From an uncultured Rhodospirillaceae bacterium (GTDB taxonomy: Bacteria; Pseudomonadota; Alphaproteobacteria; RF32; CAG-239): DNA of 8,788 nt. A program made the translations under genes and the position numbers. Of this stretch, positions 1-7,822 are shown piece by piece (positions within the stretch are counted from its first letter, which is position 1; the number at the start of each line of letters is the position of its first letter). The stretch lies in contig OMQI01000014.1 of NCBI GenBank assembly GCA_900313185.1, positions 1-8,788 of the forward strand, given 5' to 3'. Below the pieces are notes generated by a model, which ran no database searches, was not told the origin of the DNA, and was given only the letters and a program-made list of their open reading frames with translations.

Positions 1-679
1 CATAATCCCATAAAATTTCACCGTTTTTGGTATCAAGAGCAAAAAATCTGTTATCGGCACTTTGCACAAAAACTTTGCCGGCCGCTATTACCGGAGCAAT
101 TCTAAACGGTGTTTTCAAACTGTTTTCCCAAACTTTGGTTCCGTCTTTGGCTTTAACCGCAACCACCGCACCAAAACCGGTGGTAACATAAATTACATCT
201 CCATCCATTGCCAAACCGGCACCTTTTAAAGCCGTATCGGAAATATTTGAATTTTCCGGAAGCAATTCCATACGCCAGATATTTTCGCCGTCTTTTATAT
301 TATAAGCGCTGAGCATTCCTTCGGCATCAAGAGCATATACAACACCGGCACTGATTAACGGTTTGGCCAACAAAATTTCTCGTTTGGAACGTCCTTTTCC
401 AAAACTTGAACTCCATTGTTTTTCAAACTTTGCTCCGGTATTTACGTGCGGTATAATATGTTGAGCATTATTGTCATTCTGCCACCACTTTGCATTTGTT
501 TCCGCCACGGAAATCTTAACCAATTCCGCCCCGTTGGCTACATCCGGTCTGACACTTGCGGCCTGTTCCAAAACAGATATTCTCTTACCTTGCGGAATAT
601 CTTTATCAGATGAGCAAGCCCCGACAGTCATTGCCAAAGCCAAACATCCGGCAACCGTCCAAAAATCGTGTTTCAACAT
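1..679 (-). CDS. bamB: BamB-like outer-membrane assembly lipoprotein (3' end cut by window)
   Basis: Beta-propeller lipoprotein of the BAM complex, which helps insert beta-barrel proteins into the outer membrane; it should sit on the periplasmic face of that membrane. The frame reads from ATG at 679 to the window edge, giving 226 complete codons. Residues 1-22 form a lipoprotein signal with lipobox VGAC, so Cys22 would be the lipidated residue. From about residue 90 the chain shows PQQ-type propeller repeats, each with a D/NG-x3-W signature: DGENIW (130-135), DGTKVW (179-184) and NGEILW (219-224). The family usually has seven or eight blades, so roughly half the protein is missing. An AGAGG ribosome site lies 6 nt before the ATG. 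The gene follows the TPR-like gene after a 24-nt gap, the usual yfgM-bamB order, where der often comes next (not visible here). The lipobox and repeats are seen; the BamB name rests on family and context. The main alternative is another PQQ-repeat lipoprotein. Confidence 0.85.
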   Translation of the reverse strand, partial: MLKHDFWTVAGCLALAMTVGACSSDKDIPQGKRISVLEQAASVRPDVANGAELVKISVAETNAKWWQNDNNAQHIIPHVNTGAKFEKQWSSSFGKGRSKREILLAKPLISAGVVYALDAEGMLSAYNIKDGENIWRMELLPENSNISDTALKGAGLAMDGDVIYVTTGFGAVVAVKAKDGTKVWENSLKTPFRIAPVIAAGKVFVQSADNRFFALDTKNGEILWDY

Positions 680-703
680 ATTAACCTCTTTAATTTTATT
701 ATA

Positions 704-1462
704 CTACATATCGCTTATAGACGAAAGCATATCCTGAACTTTTACTTTAAAGTTTTCCGGTAAATCTTCAATTTTCAAAATATTTTCGTAAATGGTGCGT
801 GCCGTTGTAATATCTCCGTTTTTAATCGCCGACATAGCCAACAAATCCTGAGCAATCGGAGCCCAAGAGGTGTTCTCGGTAATCAGTGGTTGCACCAATT
901 TTTCAAAAGAAGCTCTATCCATTGTATCCAATTTATACGTTGCCAATTTCACCAATGCGATGTGCTGAACTTCGCTGTTTACCTGCTTATCATTGACTAT
1001 ACTTTCCAACGCAGCCGTAGCTTCATCAATTTTATCCTGATTGAGCAAAACATTGGCAATCTGCAATCTGGCAAAATCACTGAAAATTCCCTGATTTTTC
1101 TGCGAAACTTGCTGTAAAGCTGCAATTGTATTATCCGGATTTTCCGCCTGTAATTGTGCGGCTGCCATATATTCTTCGGTATGGCGTTGATTTTGCGCAA
1201 TTTTCCAATTTTTAATCTGATCAAAAGAAATGGCGGCAGAAACAGCCAATACCACAAAAGCAATAATAAGCAATCCGTATCTGTTCCACAAAACCTTCAA
1301 ATTATCATTTTTTACATCTTCATCAACTTCTTGAATAAATGCGTCGGTCAAATCAGGATTAACATTCGACAAATCCTTTTTAACTCTCGTTTTAACCGTT
1401 ACCGGTTGTTTATTTTCATTCTTTTTAGGTTCAGAAGCATTTTTCTTAACTGTTTTAGCCAT
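704..1462 (-). CDS. YfgM-like membrane-anchored TPR protein (TPR_21 family)
   Basis: Bitopic inner-membrane protein of 252 aa, resembling YfgM, the ancillary SecYEG/periplasmic chaperone factor encoded before bamB. Residues 1-61 are cytoplasmic: a Lys-rich start, then the family motif FIQEVDEDVKNDN...LWNRYG. One TM helix follows at about 62-80 (YGLLIIAFVVLAVSAAISF), then a periplasmic alpha-helical domain with TPR-like pairs (for example FARLQIANVLLNQDKIDEA and LLAMSAIKNGDITTARTIYE). A longer reading from GTG at 1471 exists, but an AAGGG site abuts that GTG directly, whereas it lies about 9 nt before ATG 1462; ATG 1462 (MAKTVKK) is therefore preferred. The 89-nt gap to the upstream gene holds only an imperfect TTACC/GGTAA hairpin and no convincing terminator, so read-through from upstream is possible. 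The family assignment is well supported; a precise function in this organism is inferred. Confidence 0.85.
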   Translation of the reverse strand: MAKTVKKNASEPKKNENKQPVTVKTRVKKDLSNVNPDLTDAFIQEVDEDVKNDNLKVLWNRYGLLIIAFVVLAVSAAISFDQIKNWKIAQNQRHTEEYMAAAQLQAENPDNTIAALQQVSQKNQGIFSDFARLQIANVLLNQDKIDEATAALESIVNDKQVNSEVQHIALVKLATYKLDTMDRASFEKLVQPLITENTSWAPIAQDLLAMSAIKNGDITTARTIYENILKIEDLPENFKVKVQDMLSSISDM

Positions 1463-1551
1463 TTTATTCACCCTTTTAATAAATTAAATTTTTGTTTTAG
1501 TTACCTTTAGCAAAAAACTATCGGTAAAGCAAATATTTTTTTAATTTCATT

Positions 1552-2736
1552 CTACTTTACGATTTCTCTGATAAGACAACCTCTTATCCAACGCAAATCG
1601 TCAATCGGCATATTTTTACCGAAAATCATACTCTTGTTATGAGAAATGACCGATAAATAATATCTGTCGGTTATCGGATTATGCCCGATGTCAATGGATT
1701 CGATTTCATCTTTTGGCATAAACTCTATATCCATACGCAGAAATGTCAGATTATGCCCTAAAATAAGGTCGTGTTTGTTAACAATCAACACATCTTTACA
1801 AAAGATACTTATTAGTGAAAAGATTATGATGAGTATACCAATAACCAGAGCGCCGACAAACCACCCAAATCCGATATATTGCAACACCACCTGATAATTT
1901 ATGCCTGCATATACCATTAGAGCCCCTAATATCAGAATTCCCAGAAGGGACAATATGGTATATACATCAAAAAACAACCTTTTTTCTTTCAAAATCACTC
2001 TGTCTGATTTAACCTTATATTTCAGCGATGCCGGTGCATTTTTTTCTTCATCATACACCGCATCCAATTGCCAACGTTTTGACATAACTTTTAAGGTCTT
2101 ATCCAACTCATTATGATTACGTGAAACCAGACCGTGGTCGGTCATAAACAAAGCCGGCATTTTTAACTTTTCGGAGTAATATTCCCATATTTGGCGAACA
2201 TTATCACCACTGGTGGAAATATATAACGGAACCCGTTTATTTTTCTCTTTATGATACAACTCTATAATGTAGCGGTTACGGTTAATAAGCCCAAACTGAT
2301 AATATTCCACTTTAAGCAGAACCCCCAAATATTTATACAAAGATTCCGTTTCAACTTTTTCTCCGCCAAACAGAGGTTTATGGGTAATTCTGATATTATC
2401 CCCGTCAAAAAATATGGTTTTACGTCTGAGCAATGCCGAAACCGATAAAAATACTATCAATACCCCGAATAACAAAATAAAGCTGTCAAAAGAATATCTG
2501 AACCAAAAAACTTCTTTTGCGCTCATTTGCGACATCGTACTGAAATTATAATTTTCCTCGCTTAAATCCATAAAATAAGATATTAATTCAAAAAGTCCGA
2601 GCGCCACAAAAAGCAATCCCGAAAAAATCCCGCATATCGAAATTTTGGCAGAAACTTTATCGGTATAAATGGCCGGTAATTTCTCTATATCAAACTTAAA
2701 TTTATAACTGTAATGATCCGGAGCAACAAATTCCAT
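1552..2736 (-). CDS. Uncharacterised four-TM membrane protein with two PH-like soluble parts
   Basis: 394-aa integral membrane protein that I cannot assign to a named family. It looks like a two-fold repeat. TM helices at about 30-55 and 82-103 form a hairpin followed by a beta-rich soluble part (RRKTIFFDGDNIRITHKPLF onward, 104-250). A second hairpin at about 256-280 and 284-313 is followed by a second beta-rich part (CKDVLIVNKHDLILGHNLTF onward, 313-394). Alternating short strands after a membrane hairpin, ending in a helix (DDLRWIRGCLIREI), resemble bacterial PH-like membrane proteins, but this is structural inference only. There is no signal peptide or catalytic motif. ATG 2736 is preceded by GGGAG about 7 nt upstream, a good ribosome site. 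The gene heads the leftward cluster and diverges from a diguanylate cyclase across 136 nt. It may be transcribed into the YfgM-like/BamB pair. Confidence 0.8.
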   Translation of the reverse strand: MEFVAPDHYSYKFKFDIEKLPAIYTDKVSAKISICGIFSGLLFVALGLFELISYFMDLSEENYNFSTMSQMSAKEVFWFRYSFDSFILLFGVLIVFLSVSALLRRKTIFFDGDNIRITHKPLFGGEKVETESLYKYLGVLLKVEYYQFGLINRNRYIIELYHKEKNKRVPLYISTSGDNVRQIWEYYSEKLKMPALFMTDHGLVSRNHNELDKTLKVMSKRWQLDAVYDEEKNAPASLKYKVKSDRVILKEKRLFFDVYTILSLLGILILGALMVYAGINYQVVLQYIGFGWFVGALVIGILIIIFSLISIFCKDVLIVNKHDLILGHNLTFLRMDIEFMPKDEIESIDIGHNPITDRYYLSVISHNKSMIFGKNMPIDDLRWIRGCLIREIVK

Positions 2737-2762
2737 TTCACTCTCCCTAAACTAAACGAACG

Positions 2763-2777
2763 AGTGTATTTTACACT
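2763..2777. promoter_or_regulatory. Perfect inverted repeat, candidate operator
   Basis: AGTGTA-TTT-TACACT: two perfect 6-bp arms around a 3-bp spacer, ending 27 nt before the ATG of the leftward membrane-protein gene. It overlaps the best -10 candidate on the minus strand (TAAAAT, 2768-2773) and touches an alternative (TATAAG, 2776-2781). No T-run follows on the minus strand, so it is not an obvious terminator. Binding by a dimeric repressor is an inference. Only one copy was noticed in the window. Confidence 0.4.
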
Positions 2778-2795
2778 TATAAAAAAAATTTTCCA
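2768..2795 (-). promoter_or_regulatory. Putative leftward promoter of the membrane-protein gene
   Basis: On the minus strand TGGAAA (2790-2795) is separated by 16 nt from TAAAAT (2768-2773), a modest sigma70-like pair whose -10 lies inside the inverted repeat. The region is very AT-rich, so chance matches are easy; TATAAG at 2776-2781 is an alternative -10. Confidence 0.3.
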
Positions 2796-2814
2796 CTAAT
2801 TTTTTAAATAATGT

Positions 2815-2845
2815 TTGTTTTTATTCTATTTAAGTATAGTATAAG
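2815..2845 (+). promoter_or_regulatory. Putative rightward promoter of the cyclase-methyltransferase-tkt operon
   Basis: TTGTTT (2815-2820) and TATAAG (2840-2845) are 19 nt apart, slightly long; TATAGT (2835-2840) is an overlapping alternative -10. The site lies just before the first operon gene and would give a leader of about 20 nt. A promoter is expected here because the neighbouring gene diverges, but the exact boxes are uncertain. Confidence 0.3.
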
Positions 2846-2872
2846 GTAAAATTATTTCAAAATGGTGTGGTA

Positions 2873-4534
2873 ATGTTAAGTACAAATATTTTTTATTCCG
2901 GATACAATATTTTATTCAGTATTCTTTCACTGTTTATCGGTATCGGAACTGTATTTCTGGTTAAAGATTCCAAAGTTTTCCGCAGTTTATTTTTGTTTCA
3001 GCTCGGCGGACTTACTCTGATTTTGTTAACCTATTTAACGGTTAATGATCACGTTTTATACAAATTCGGGCTCAACTATAACTTTGTGGCATTCGTGCAA
3101 ATCATCATTTCGCTGATTATTTCCGTGCTGTGGATTAACTCGGCAGCCGATTTTCACCATAACAGCTTCGCCAACCGTGAAGCACTTACAGTGTACATGT
3201 CATTTGGCTTAACCGCCTGTATATATTATTCCTTCGTTGAGTATAATGCCGAATATGCCACCTATCTGCGCTCCATATTTACCATAACCGGAATTACACT
3301 TTTATTTTTCAGTTGTCTGACTAAATTGTGGAAAAATTTTAATACCGGAAACCTTTTATTTGCGCTTTCTTTATTTATGCTTGGAAATAAGCTTGTGGTT
3401 TCCTCATTTTTTTACCACTACAATTGGCTTAATTTGAATATTTTTAACTGGTTGTGGATATATATGTTTGCCGTTGCGGTTGTCTTTATGAAATTTGATA
3501 TGTATAAAACGGATTTGCAAAAAAGCTGGAATTCCATCGATAAATTGAATTTGCAATTGATGAATATGATAGATACATCGCCGGATCCGGTAATTTTATT
3601 GCGCCGTGACACTCTTAAACTTTACACCTTAAATTCCAAAGCCGCCATTTTACTCGGAGTCGGCAAAAAAGAAATAAGATACCATGGATTTGCAGATTTC
3701 TTCATTGACGAAGGCAACCGAGAGCATTTTATATCAATCATTGAACAAAACGGAGAAATTAAAGATTTTGATTTAATGGCTTGTAACATAATCAGCGGCT
3801 CTCCGTTTTGGATATCTGCCTCCGCCAAAATTTTGGAATATAACAATATTGAAACCATTTATATTGTATTACAAGATATTGCTTTGCGTAAGGAACGTGA
3901 AGCTTCGTTGCACAATATTGCCGATCGTGACCCGTTAACTTCGGGCTGGAATATCCGTTATTTTGAAAAAGTGGCAGCTTCCCGTGCTCAAGAATGTATC
4001 AAAAACGGGCAAAATTTCAGTTTACTCCTTATTGATGCCGATAAGTTCAAAAAAATCAATGAAAAATACGGACATCAATTGGGGGATAAAGTGTTAATCA
4101 AAATGGCAGAAATCTGCCGCAATTCGGTTCGTGAGGATGATATTGTTGCCCGTTACGGTGGAGAGGAATTTATTATATTCCTCAACAATACCAATACTCA
4201 TTCTGCAGCTCGTGTCGCAGAGCGTTTGCGCCAAAGTATTGAAGATGATTTCATCAAAAGTGAAAATGAAACCATCAAATTTACCGCCAGTATCGGCGTT
4301 GTTTCTTCTGAAAAAACTGCCAGTATAGAACTGTTATTAAGGCAGGTTGATGATGCTATGTATCAAGCCAAAAGAAAAGGACGCAATCGAGTTGCCGTGT
4401 ATAATGAACAAGAAATAAAAGCGACGCCTACAAAAAAGAAGAAATCACCTAAAAATAGTATTCATCCGGTATTTCAAAATGAGGAAAGCGAAGAAATTTC
4501 TCTTTTGGACAATTATGAAAACAGAGGATTATAA
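2873..4534 (+). CDS. Membrane diguanylate cyclase: 7TM-PAS-GGDEF
   Basis: Makes c-di-GMP from two GTP at the inner membrane. Numbering from ATG 2873 (553 aa), about seven hydrophobic helices fill residues 10-210 as a possible sensor. A PAS domain follows at about 220-340 (MIDTSPDPVILL to IVLQDIALRKERE), then a GGDEF domain at about 350-510. The active-site signature is GGEEF at 429-433, a functional variant of GGDEF. The metal/substrate loop DADKFKKIN lies at 388-396. An RxxD inhibitory site (REDD, 420-423) sits exactly five residues before GGEEF, so product feedback is likely. The usual DPLTG-x2-NRR start of the domain reads DPLTSGWNIR, a mild deviation. The tail is a Lys-rich then acidic linker with no further domain. 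A GTG two codons earlier (2867) is also possible; neither start has a strong ribosome site (only GGTGTGG near the ATG). Activity is predicted from intact motifs; the sensed signal is unknown. Confidence 0.92.
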   Translation: MLSTNIFYSGYNILFSILSLFIGIGTVFLVKDSKVFRSLFLFQLGGLTLILLTYLTVNDHVLYKFGLNYNFVAFVQIIISLIISVLWINSAADFHHNSFANREALTVYMSFGLTACIYYSFVEYNAEYATYLRSIFTITGITLLFFSCLTKLWKNFNTGNLLFALSLFMLGNKLVVSSFFYHYNWLNLNIFNWLWIYMFAVAVVFMKFDMYKTDLQKSWNSIDKLNLQLMNMIDTSPDPVILLRRDTLKLYTLNSKAAILLGVGKKEIRYHGFADFFIDEGNREHFISIIEQNGEIKDFDLMACNIISGSPFWISASAKILEYNNIETIYIVLQDIALRKEREASLHNIADRDPLTSGWNIRYFEKVAASRAQECIKNGQNFSLLLIDADKFKKINEKYGHQLGDKVLIKMAEICRNSVREDDIVARYGGEEFIIFLNNTNTHSAARVAERLRQSIEDDFIKSENETIKFTASIGVVSSEKTASIELLLRQVDDAMYQAKRKGRNRVAVYNEQEIKATPTKKKKSPKNSIHPVFQNEESEEISLLDNYENRGL

Positions 4535-4536
4535 TA

Positions 4537-5673
4537 ATGTCGACAGAGTGCAAATATCAGCAAATATGCGGAGGTTGTCCGCTCAGACACCTTGCCGAAG
4601 ATGAATATCGTCAATTTAAAATCGCCGAATTTAAAAAGACAATACAGCAGATAAAACAAGATGATATAAAAATTTGCGCACCTGTTTTCATAAACGACGG
4701 TAACCGGCGCCGTGCGGAATTGGCCTTTTTGCAAAATAAAGGCAAAATAGTCTTGGGGTTCAATGCCGCCCAAAGTCACGAAATAATCGATATTGAAAAC
4801 TGTCTTTCGCTGACTGCCGAACTTAATGAAATTTTACCACAGATTCGTAACTTTTTGCAAATTTTCTGCAGTATTGAACAAAACAAGAAAGTTAAAAACA
4901 AAATTCAAAAAACATCGGTTAAAAGCGGTGATATATGGCTCACACAAGCCGATAACGGCATTGACATTTTATTGCAAATAAAAGAAAGCATCGGCTTGGA
5001 GCATCGTATGGAAATCAGCGATTTTGCTAACAGATGTTCCTCAGTTTTACGTGTATCTGTCAGCGTTAATAATGCTTATCCGGAAACCGTGGCCGAAAAA
5101 GTAAAACCTTATATAACAATGGGAAATCGTGAAGTGTTAATTCCGACCGGAACCTTTTTACAAGCTTCAACCGAAGGACAACAAGCCCTTATTGATTTGG
5201 TGCTTTACTATATTGGAGAAACTCAAGGCAATATTGCCGATTTGTTTTGCGGAGTGGGAACATTTTCTTATCCGTTATCGCAAAATATCAAAAATAAGAT
5301 TATCGCCATCGATTCTTCTCAAGAATTGCTTGATGGTTTCAAACAAACCGTCAATAAACTTATGTTGCCGAACATCAAAATCGTGCGCAAAAATTTATTC
5401 AAATATCCGTTGGACGCCAACGAATTAAAAGAGTTCGATATTGTTGTATTTGACCCTCCCCGTGCCGGTGCCAAAGCACAGGTTGAACAAATATCGGCGA
5501 TGCCCATGGCGGATAAACCGCAAAAAATTGTTGCGGTTTCCTGCAATCCGCATACATTTGTAAACGATGCAAATAATTTGATTGAAGGCGGTTATCATCT
5601 TAAAGAAATAACTATGGTTGACCAGTTTGTTTATGCTCGTCATTTTGAACTGGTTGCTTTGTTTGAAAAATAA
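4537..5673 (+). CDS. Fe-S 23S rRNA (uracil-5-)-methyltransferase, RlmC/RlmD type, no TRAM domain
   Basis: SAM-dependent enzyme adding a C5 methyl group to a uridine of 23S rRNA (RlmC and RlmD of E. coli target U747 and U1939). The [4Fe-4S] cysteines are present: C5, C11, C14 (CKYQQICGGC) and C89 (ENCL). The Rossmann SAM motif is DLFCGVGTF (235-243), preceded by the substrate-loop FLQAS (207-211). The catalytic region shows DPPRAGAK (306-313), nucleophile Cys336 in SCNP, and the terminal ARHFE with probable general base Glu371. At 378 aa it matches RlmC length (about 375) and begins directly at the Fe-S motif. An in-frame TGA at 4516 excludes a hidden N-terminal TRAM domain. The ATG lies 2 nt after the cyclase stop, with its AGAGGA ribosome site inside that gene, so translation is probably coupled. 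The family is certain; whether it modifies U747, U1939 or both is not decidable from sequence alone. Confidence 0.93.
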   Translation: MSTECKYQQICGGCPLRHLAEDEYRQFKIAEFKKTIQQIKQDDIKICAPVFINDGNRRRAELAFLQNKGKIVLGFNAAQSHEIIDIENCLSLTAELNEILPQIRNFLQIFCSIEQNKKVKNKIQKTSVKSGDIWLTQADNGIDILLQIKESIGLEHRMEISDFANRCSSVLRVSVSVNNAYPETVAEKVKPYITMGNREVLIPTGTFLQASTEGQQALIDLVLYYIGETQGNIADLFCGVGTFSYPLSQNIKNKIIAIDSSQELLDGFKQTVNKLMLPNIKIVRKNLFKYPLDANELKEFDIVVFDPPRAGAKAQVEQISAMPMADKPQKIVAVSCNPHTFVNDANNLIEGGYHLKEITMVDQFVYARHFELVALFEK

Positions 5674-5685
5674 AGGAGAAACTTT

Positions 5686-7650
5686 ATGAGCTTAAATAAC
5701 TTGAAATTACAACAAATGGCCAATGCTATCCGTTTTTTAAGTGCGGAAGCAATTAACAAATCCAATTCCGGACACCCTGGAATGCCGCTCGGTATGGCCG
5801 ATGTGGCAACTGTCTTATTCGGCAAATACATTCGCCTTTACCCAGATGCTCCACGTTGGTTCAATCGTGACCGTTTTGTGCTTTCGGCCGGACACGGCTC
5901 AATGCTTCTCTATTCTCTGCTTTATCTTATGGGTTATCCTGATATTGATATTGAAGATATAAAAAATTTCCGCCAAATGAACGCCAAAACCGCCGGACAT
6001 CCGGAATACGGACATTTAAGCGGTATTGATATGACTACCGGTCCTTTGGGACAGGGTATCTCCTCGGCTGTAGGTATGGCTTTGGCTGAGCGTGTAATAA
6101 ACGCAAAATTCGGTGATGACTTATGCAATCACTACACTTACGCTATATGCGGTGACGGTTGCCTTATGGAAGGTATTTCCGAAGAAGCGATTTCATTGGC
6201 CGGTTTATGGAAATTAAACAAACTCATTGTTTTTTGGGATAACAACAACATCACCATAGACGGCACGGTTGATAAATCCAATGCCACCGACCAAATTGCA
6301 CGTTTTAAGGCTGTCGGTTGGAATACAATCAGCATTAACGGACATGATTATGATGAAATATCTCAAGCTATCGAACAAGCGCAAAAATCAGATAAGCCAA
6401 CCTTAATTGCCTGCAAAACGATTATCGGTTTCGGCGCTCCTCATAAATGCGGAACCTCTAAAGTTCACGGTTCACCGCTTGGTACTGAAGAACTGGAAGC
6501 AATGAAACAAAATTTAGGTTGGAACTATGCTCCGTTTGAAATACCGTCCGAGATAATCGGTGCTTGGCGTGCCGCCGCCCAAAAATCGGCCTCGGATTAT
6601 GCTGATTGGAGCAAAAAAGCTGCAAGCGACAAAGAATTTAATAACTATATTAATAACAAGTTGCCTAAAAATTGGAATCTGGCATTAAATGCCCTCAAAG
6701 ATAAAGCCATTCAAGAGCAAACCAAGGTTGCTACTCGTAAAGCATCGCAAATGTGCTTGGAAAACATTGTGCCTTACATTCCGCAAATCATTGGCGGCTC
6801 TGCCGATTTAGCGGCTTCTAACTTGACATTTGTTGACGGGATGAAAACCATTACCGCTTCAGATTATAACGGCAATAACATTATGTATGGCATCCGTGAA
6901 CACGCAATGGGAGCGATTATGAACGGCTTGAGCCTGCACGGCGGCGTTATTCCATACGGCGGAACTTTCTTTGTATTTTCCGATTATATGCGTCCGGCAA
7001 TGCGTTTGGCAGCATTAATGAAGATTCGCTCAATTTACGTGCTTACACACGATTCCATCGGCGTCGGTGAAGATGGGCCGACTCACCAACCGATTGAACA
7101 CTTGGCATCATATCGGGCAATGCCTAATATAAATACTTTCCGTCCTTGCGATGTAGTAGAAACCGCCGAAGCTTGGCAACTGGCCATAGAAAGCGAACAT
7201 ACGCCTAGTATTTTAGCTTTGTCACGACAAGGTGTACCGACTATTCGTAGCGATTCTCAAGAGAATCTGACTGCTAAAGGAGGATATATCATTTCTCCGG
7301 CAAAAGGCAAAGTTTCCGCCACCTTAATTGCCACCGGCACCGAAGTTTCTTTGGCTGTTGAAGCACAAAAACGATTAGCTGATGAAAACATTTTCGTAAA
7401 TGTGGTTTCTATGCCGTGTTGCGAATTGTTTGATAAACAGCCTGTCGAATACAAAAATGCAATTTTGGGTAAAGCTCCTCGTATTGCAGTTGAGGCGGCC
7501 TCGATTTATGGTTGGGAACGTTATGTCGGCGACAACGGAACTGTTATCGGGCTTGATGATTTCGGCACTTCGGCTCCGGCAAACGAAGTCTACGAATATT
7601 TCGGCATTACGGCGGAAAACATTATCAAAGCCGTTAAAAAATATTTGTAA
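5686..7650 (+). CDS. tkt: Transketolase
   Basis: Thiamine-diphosphate enzyme of the non-oxidative pentose phosphate pathway, moving two-carbon ketol units between sugar phosphates in the cytosol. It has 654 aa against about 663 in E. coli, so it is full length. Signatures in order: SGHPGMPLG (28-36, substrate His30), GHGS (69-72), GPLGQG (119-124), the ThDP/metal motif GDGCLMEG (156-163) ending in NNN (186-188), His261 (KVHGSPLG), the cofactor-activating Glu405 in YGIREHAMGA, and GEDGPTHQP (461-469) with active-site His467. The C-terminal domain includes the ATGTEVSLA segment. ATG 5686 is preceded by a strong AAAGGAG site about 7 nt upstream and starts 12 nt after the methyltransferase stop. 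A rho-independent terminator follows 15 nt after the stop, making tkt the last operon gene. No key residue is missing. Confidence 0.98.
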   Translation: MSLNNLKLQQMANAIRFLSAEAINKSNSGHPGMPLGMADVATVLFGKYIRLYPDAPRWFNRDRFVLSAGHGSMLLYSLLYLMGYPDIDIEDIKNFRQMNAKTAGHPEYGHLSGIDMTTGPLGQGISSAVGMALAERVINAKFGDDLCNHYTYAICGDGCLMEGISEEAISLAGLWKLNKLIVFWDNNNITIDGTVDKSNATDQIARFKAVGWNTISINGHDYDEISQAIEQAQKSDKPTLIACKTIIGFGAPHKCGTSKVHGSPLGTEELEAMKQNLGWNYAPFEIPSEIIGAWRAAAQKSASDYADWSKKAASDKEFNNYINNKLPKNWNLALNALKDKAIQEQTKVATRKASQMCLENIVPYIPQIIGGSADLAASNLTFVDGMKTITASDYNGNNIMYGIREHAMGAIMNGLSLHGGVIPYGGTFFVFSDYMRPAMRLAALMKIRSIYVLTHDSIGVGEDGPTHQPIEHLASYRAMPNINTFRPCDVVETAEAWQLAIESEHTPSILALSRQGVPTIRSDSQENLTAKGGYIISPAKGKVSATLIATGTEVSLAVEAQKRLADENIFVNVVSMPCCELFDKQPVEYKNAILGKAPRIAVEAASIYGWERYVGDNGTVIGLDDFGTSAPANEVYEYFGITAENIIKAVKKYL

Positions 7651-7665
7651 AAGATTTACTTATTT

Positions 7666-7696
7666 AAGATACCGGCCACTCGGCCGGTATCTTTTT
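7666..7696 (+). terminator. Strong rho-independent terminator after tkt
   Basis: AAGATACCGGCC (7666-7677) pairs perfectly with GGCCGGTATCTT (7682-7693) around the loop ACTC, and the 3' arm runs into a T-tract (7692-7696). The 12-bp GC-rich stem is the clearest terminator in the window and marks the end of the operon. Confidence 0.95.
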
Positions 7697-7749
7697 ATTG
7701 ATTAAATTTCAGTAGCTTACTCACCTTTTATACAAACAAAAAAAAATAC

Positions 7750-7778
7750 TTGACAAAATATATTGAAAATGCTATAAG
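7750..7778 (+). promoter_or_regulatory. Sigma70-type promoter of the 128-aa gene
   Basis: A perfect TTGACA (7750-7755), a 17-nt spacer and TATAAG (7773-7778, five of six to consensus). Transcription would start near 7785, leaving a leader of about 38 nt. This is the best promoter match in the window. Because it lies after the tkt terminator, the following gene is an independent unit. Confidence 0.8.
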
Positions 7779-7796
7779 GTAGCCTAAATTAGCATT
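7768..7796. promoter_or_regulatory. Inverted repeat across the -10 box, candidate operator
   Basis: AATGCTA (7768-7774) and TAGCATT (7790-7796) are perfect 7-bp inverted arms 15 nt apart, one overlapping the -10 box and the other in the early transcript. The spacing would suit a dimeric DNA-binding protein on neighbouring helical faces. No binding protein is identified, and the arms are short enough for chance. Confidence 0.3.
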
Positions 7797-7822
7797 ATGA
7801 AGACAATTTTTATCACTATATT

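Noticed and set aside
1154..1510. 118-codon plus-strand open frame opposite the YfgM-like gene
   Set aside because: Antisense shadow rich in Phe, Ile and Asn with no ribosome site or family features.
1463..1551. Terminator or promoter between the membrane-protein gene and the YfgM-like gene
   Set aside because: Only a 5-bp TTACC/GGTAA hairpin with a long loop and poor -35/-10 matches (TTGCTT, TAAAGG); not strong enough to list.
2862..2873. Four-codon minigene ATG GTG TGG TAA overlapping the cyclase start (TAATG)
   Set aside because: Too short to judge, no ribosome site at proper distance; likely chance in this sequence.
7785..7822. Riboswitch or leader RNA before the 128-aa gene
   Set aside because: The leader is only about 38 nt with no stable hairpin; too short for a known riboswitch.
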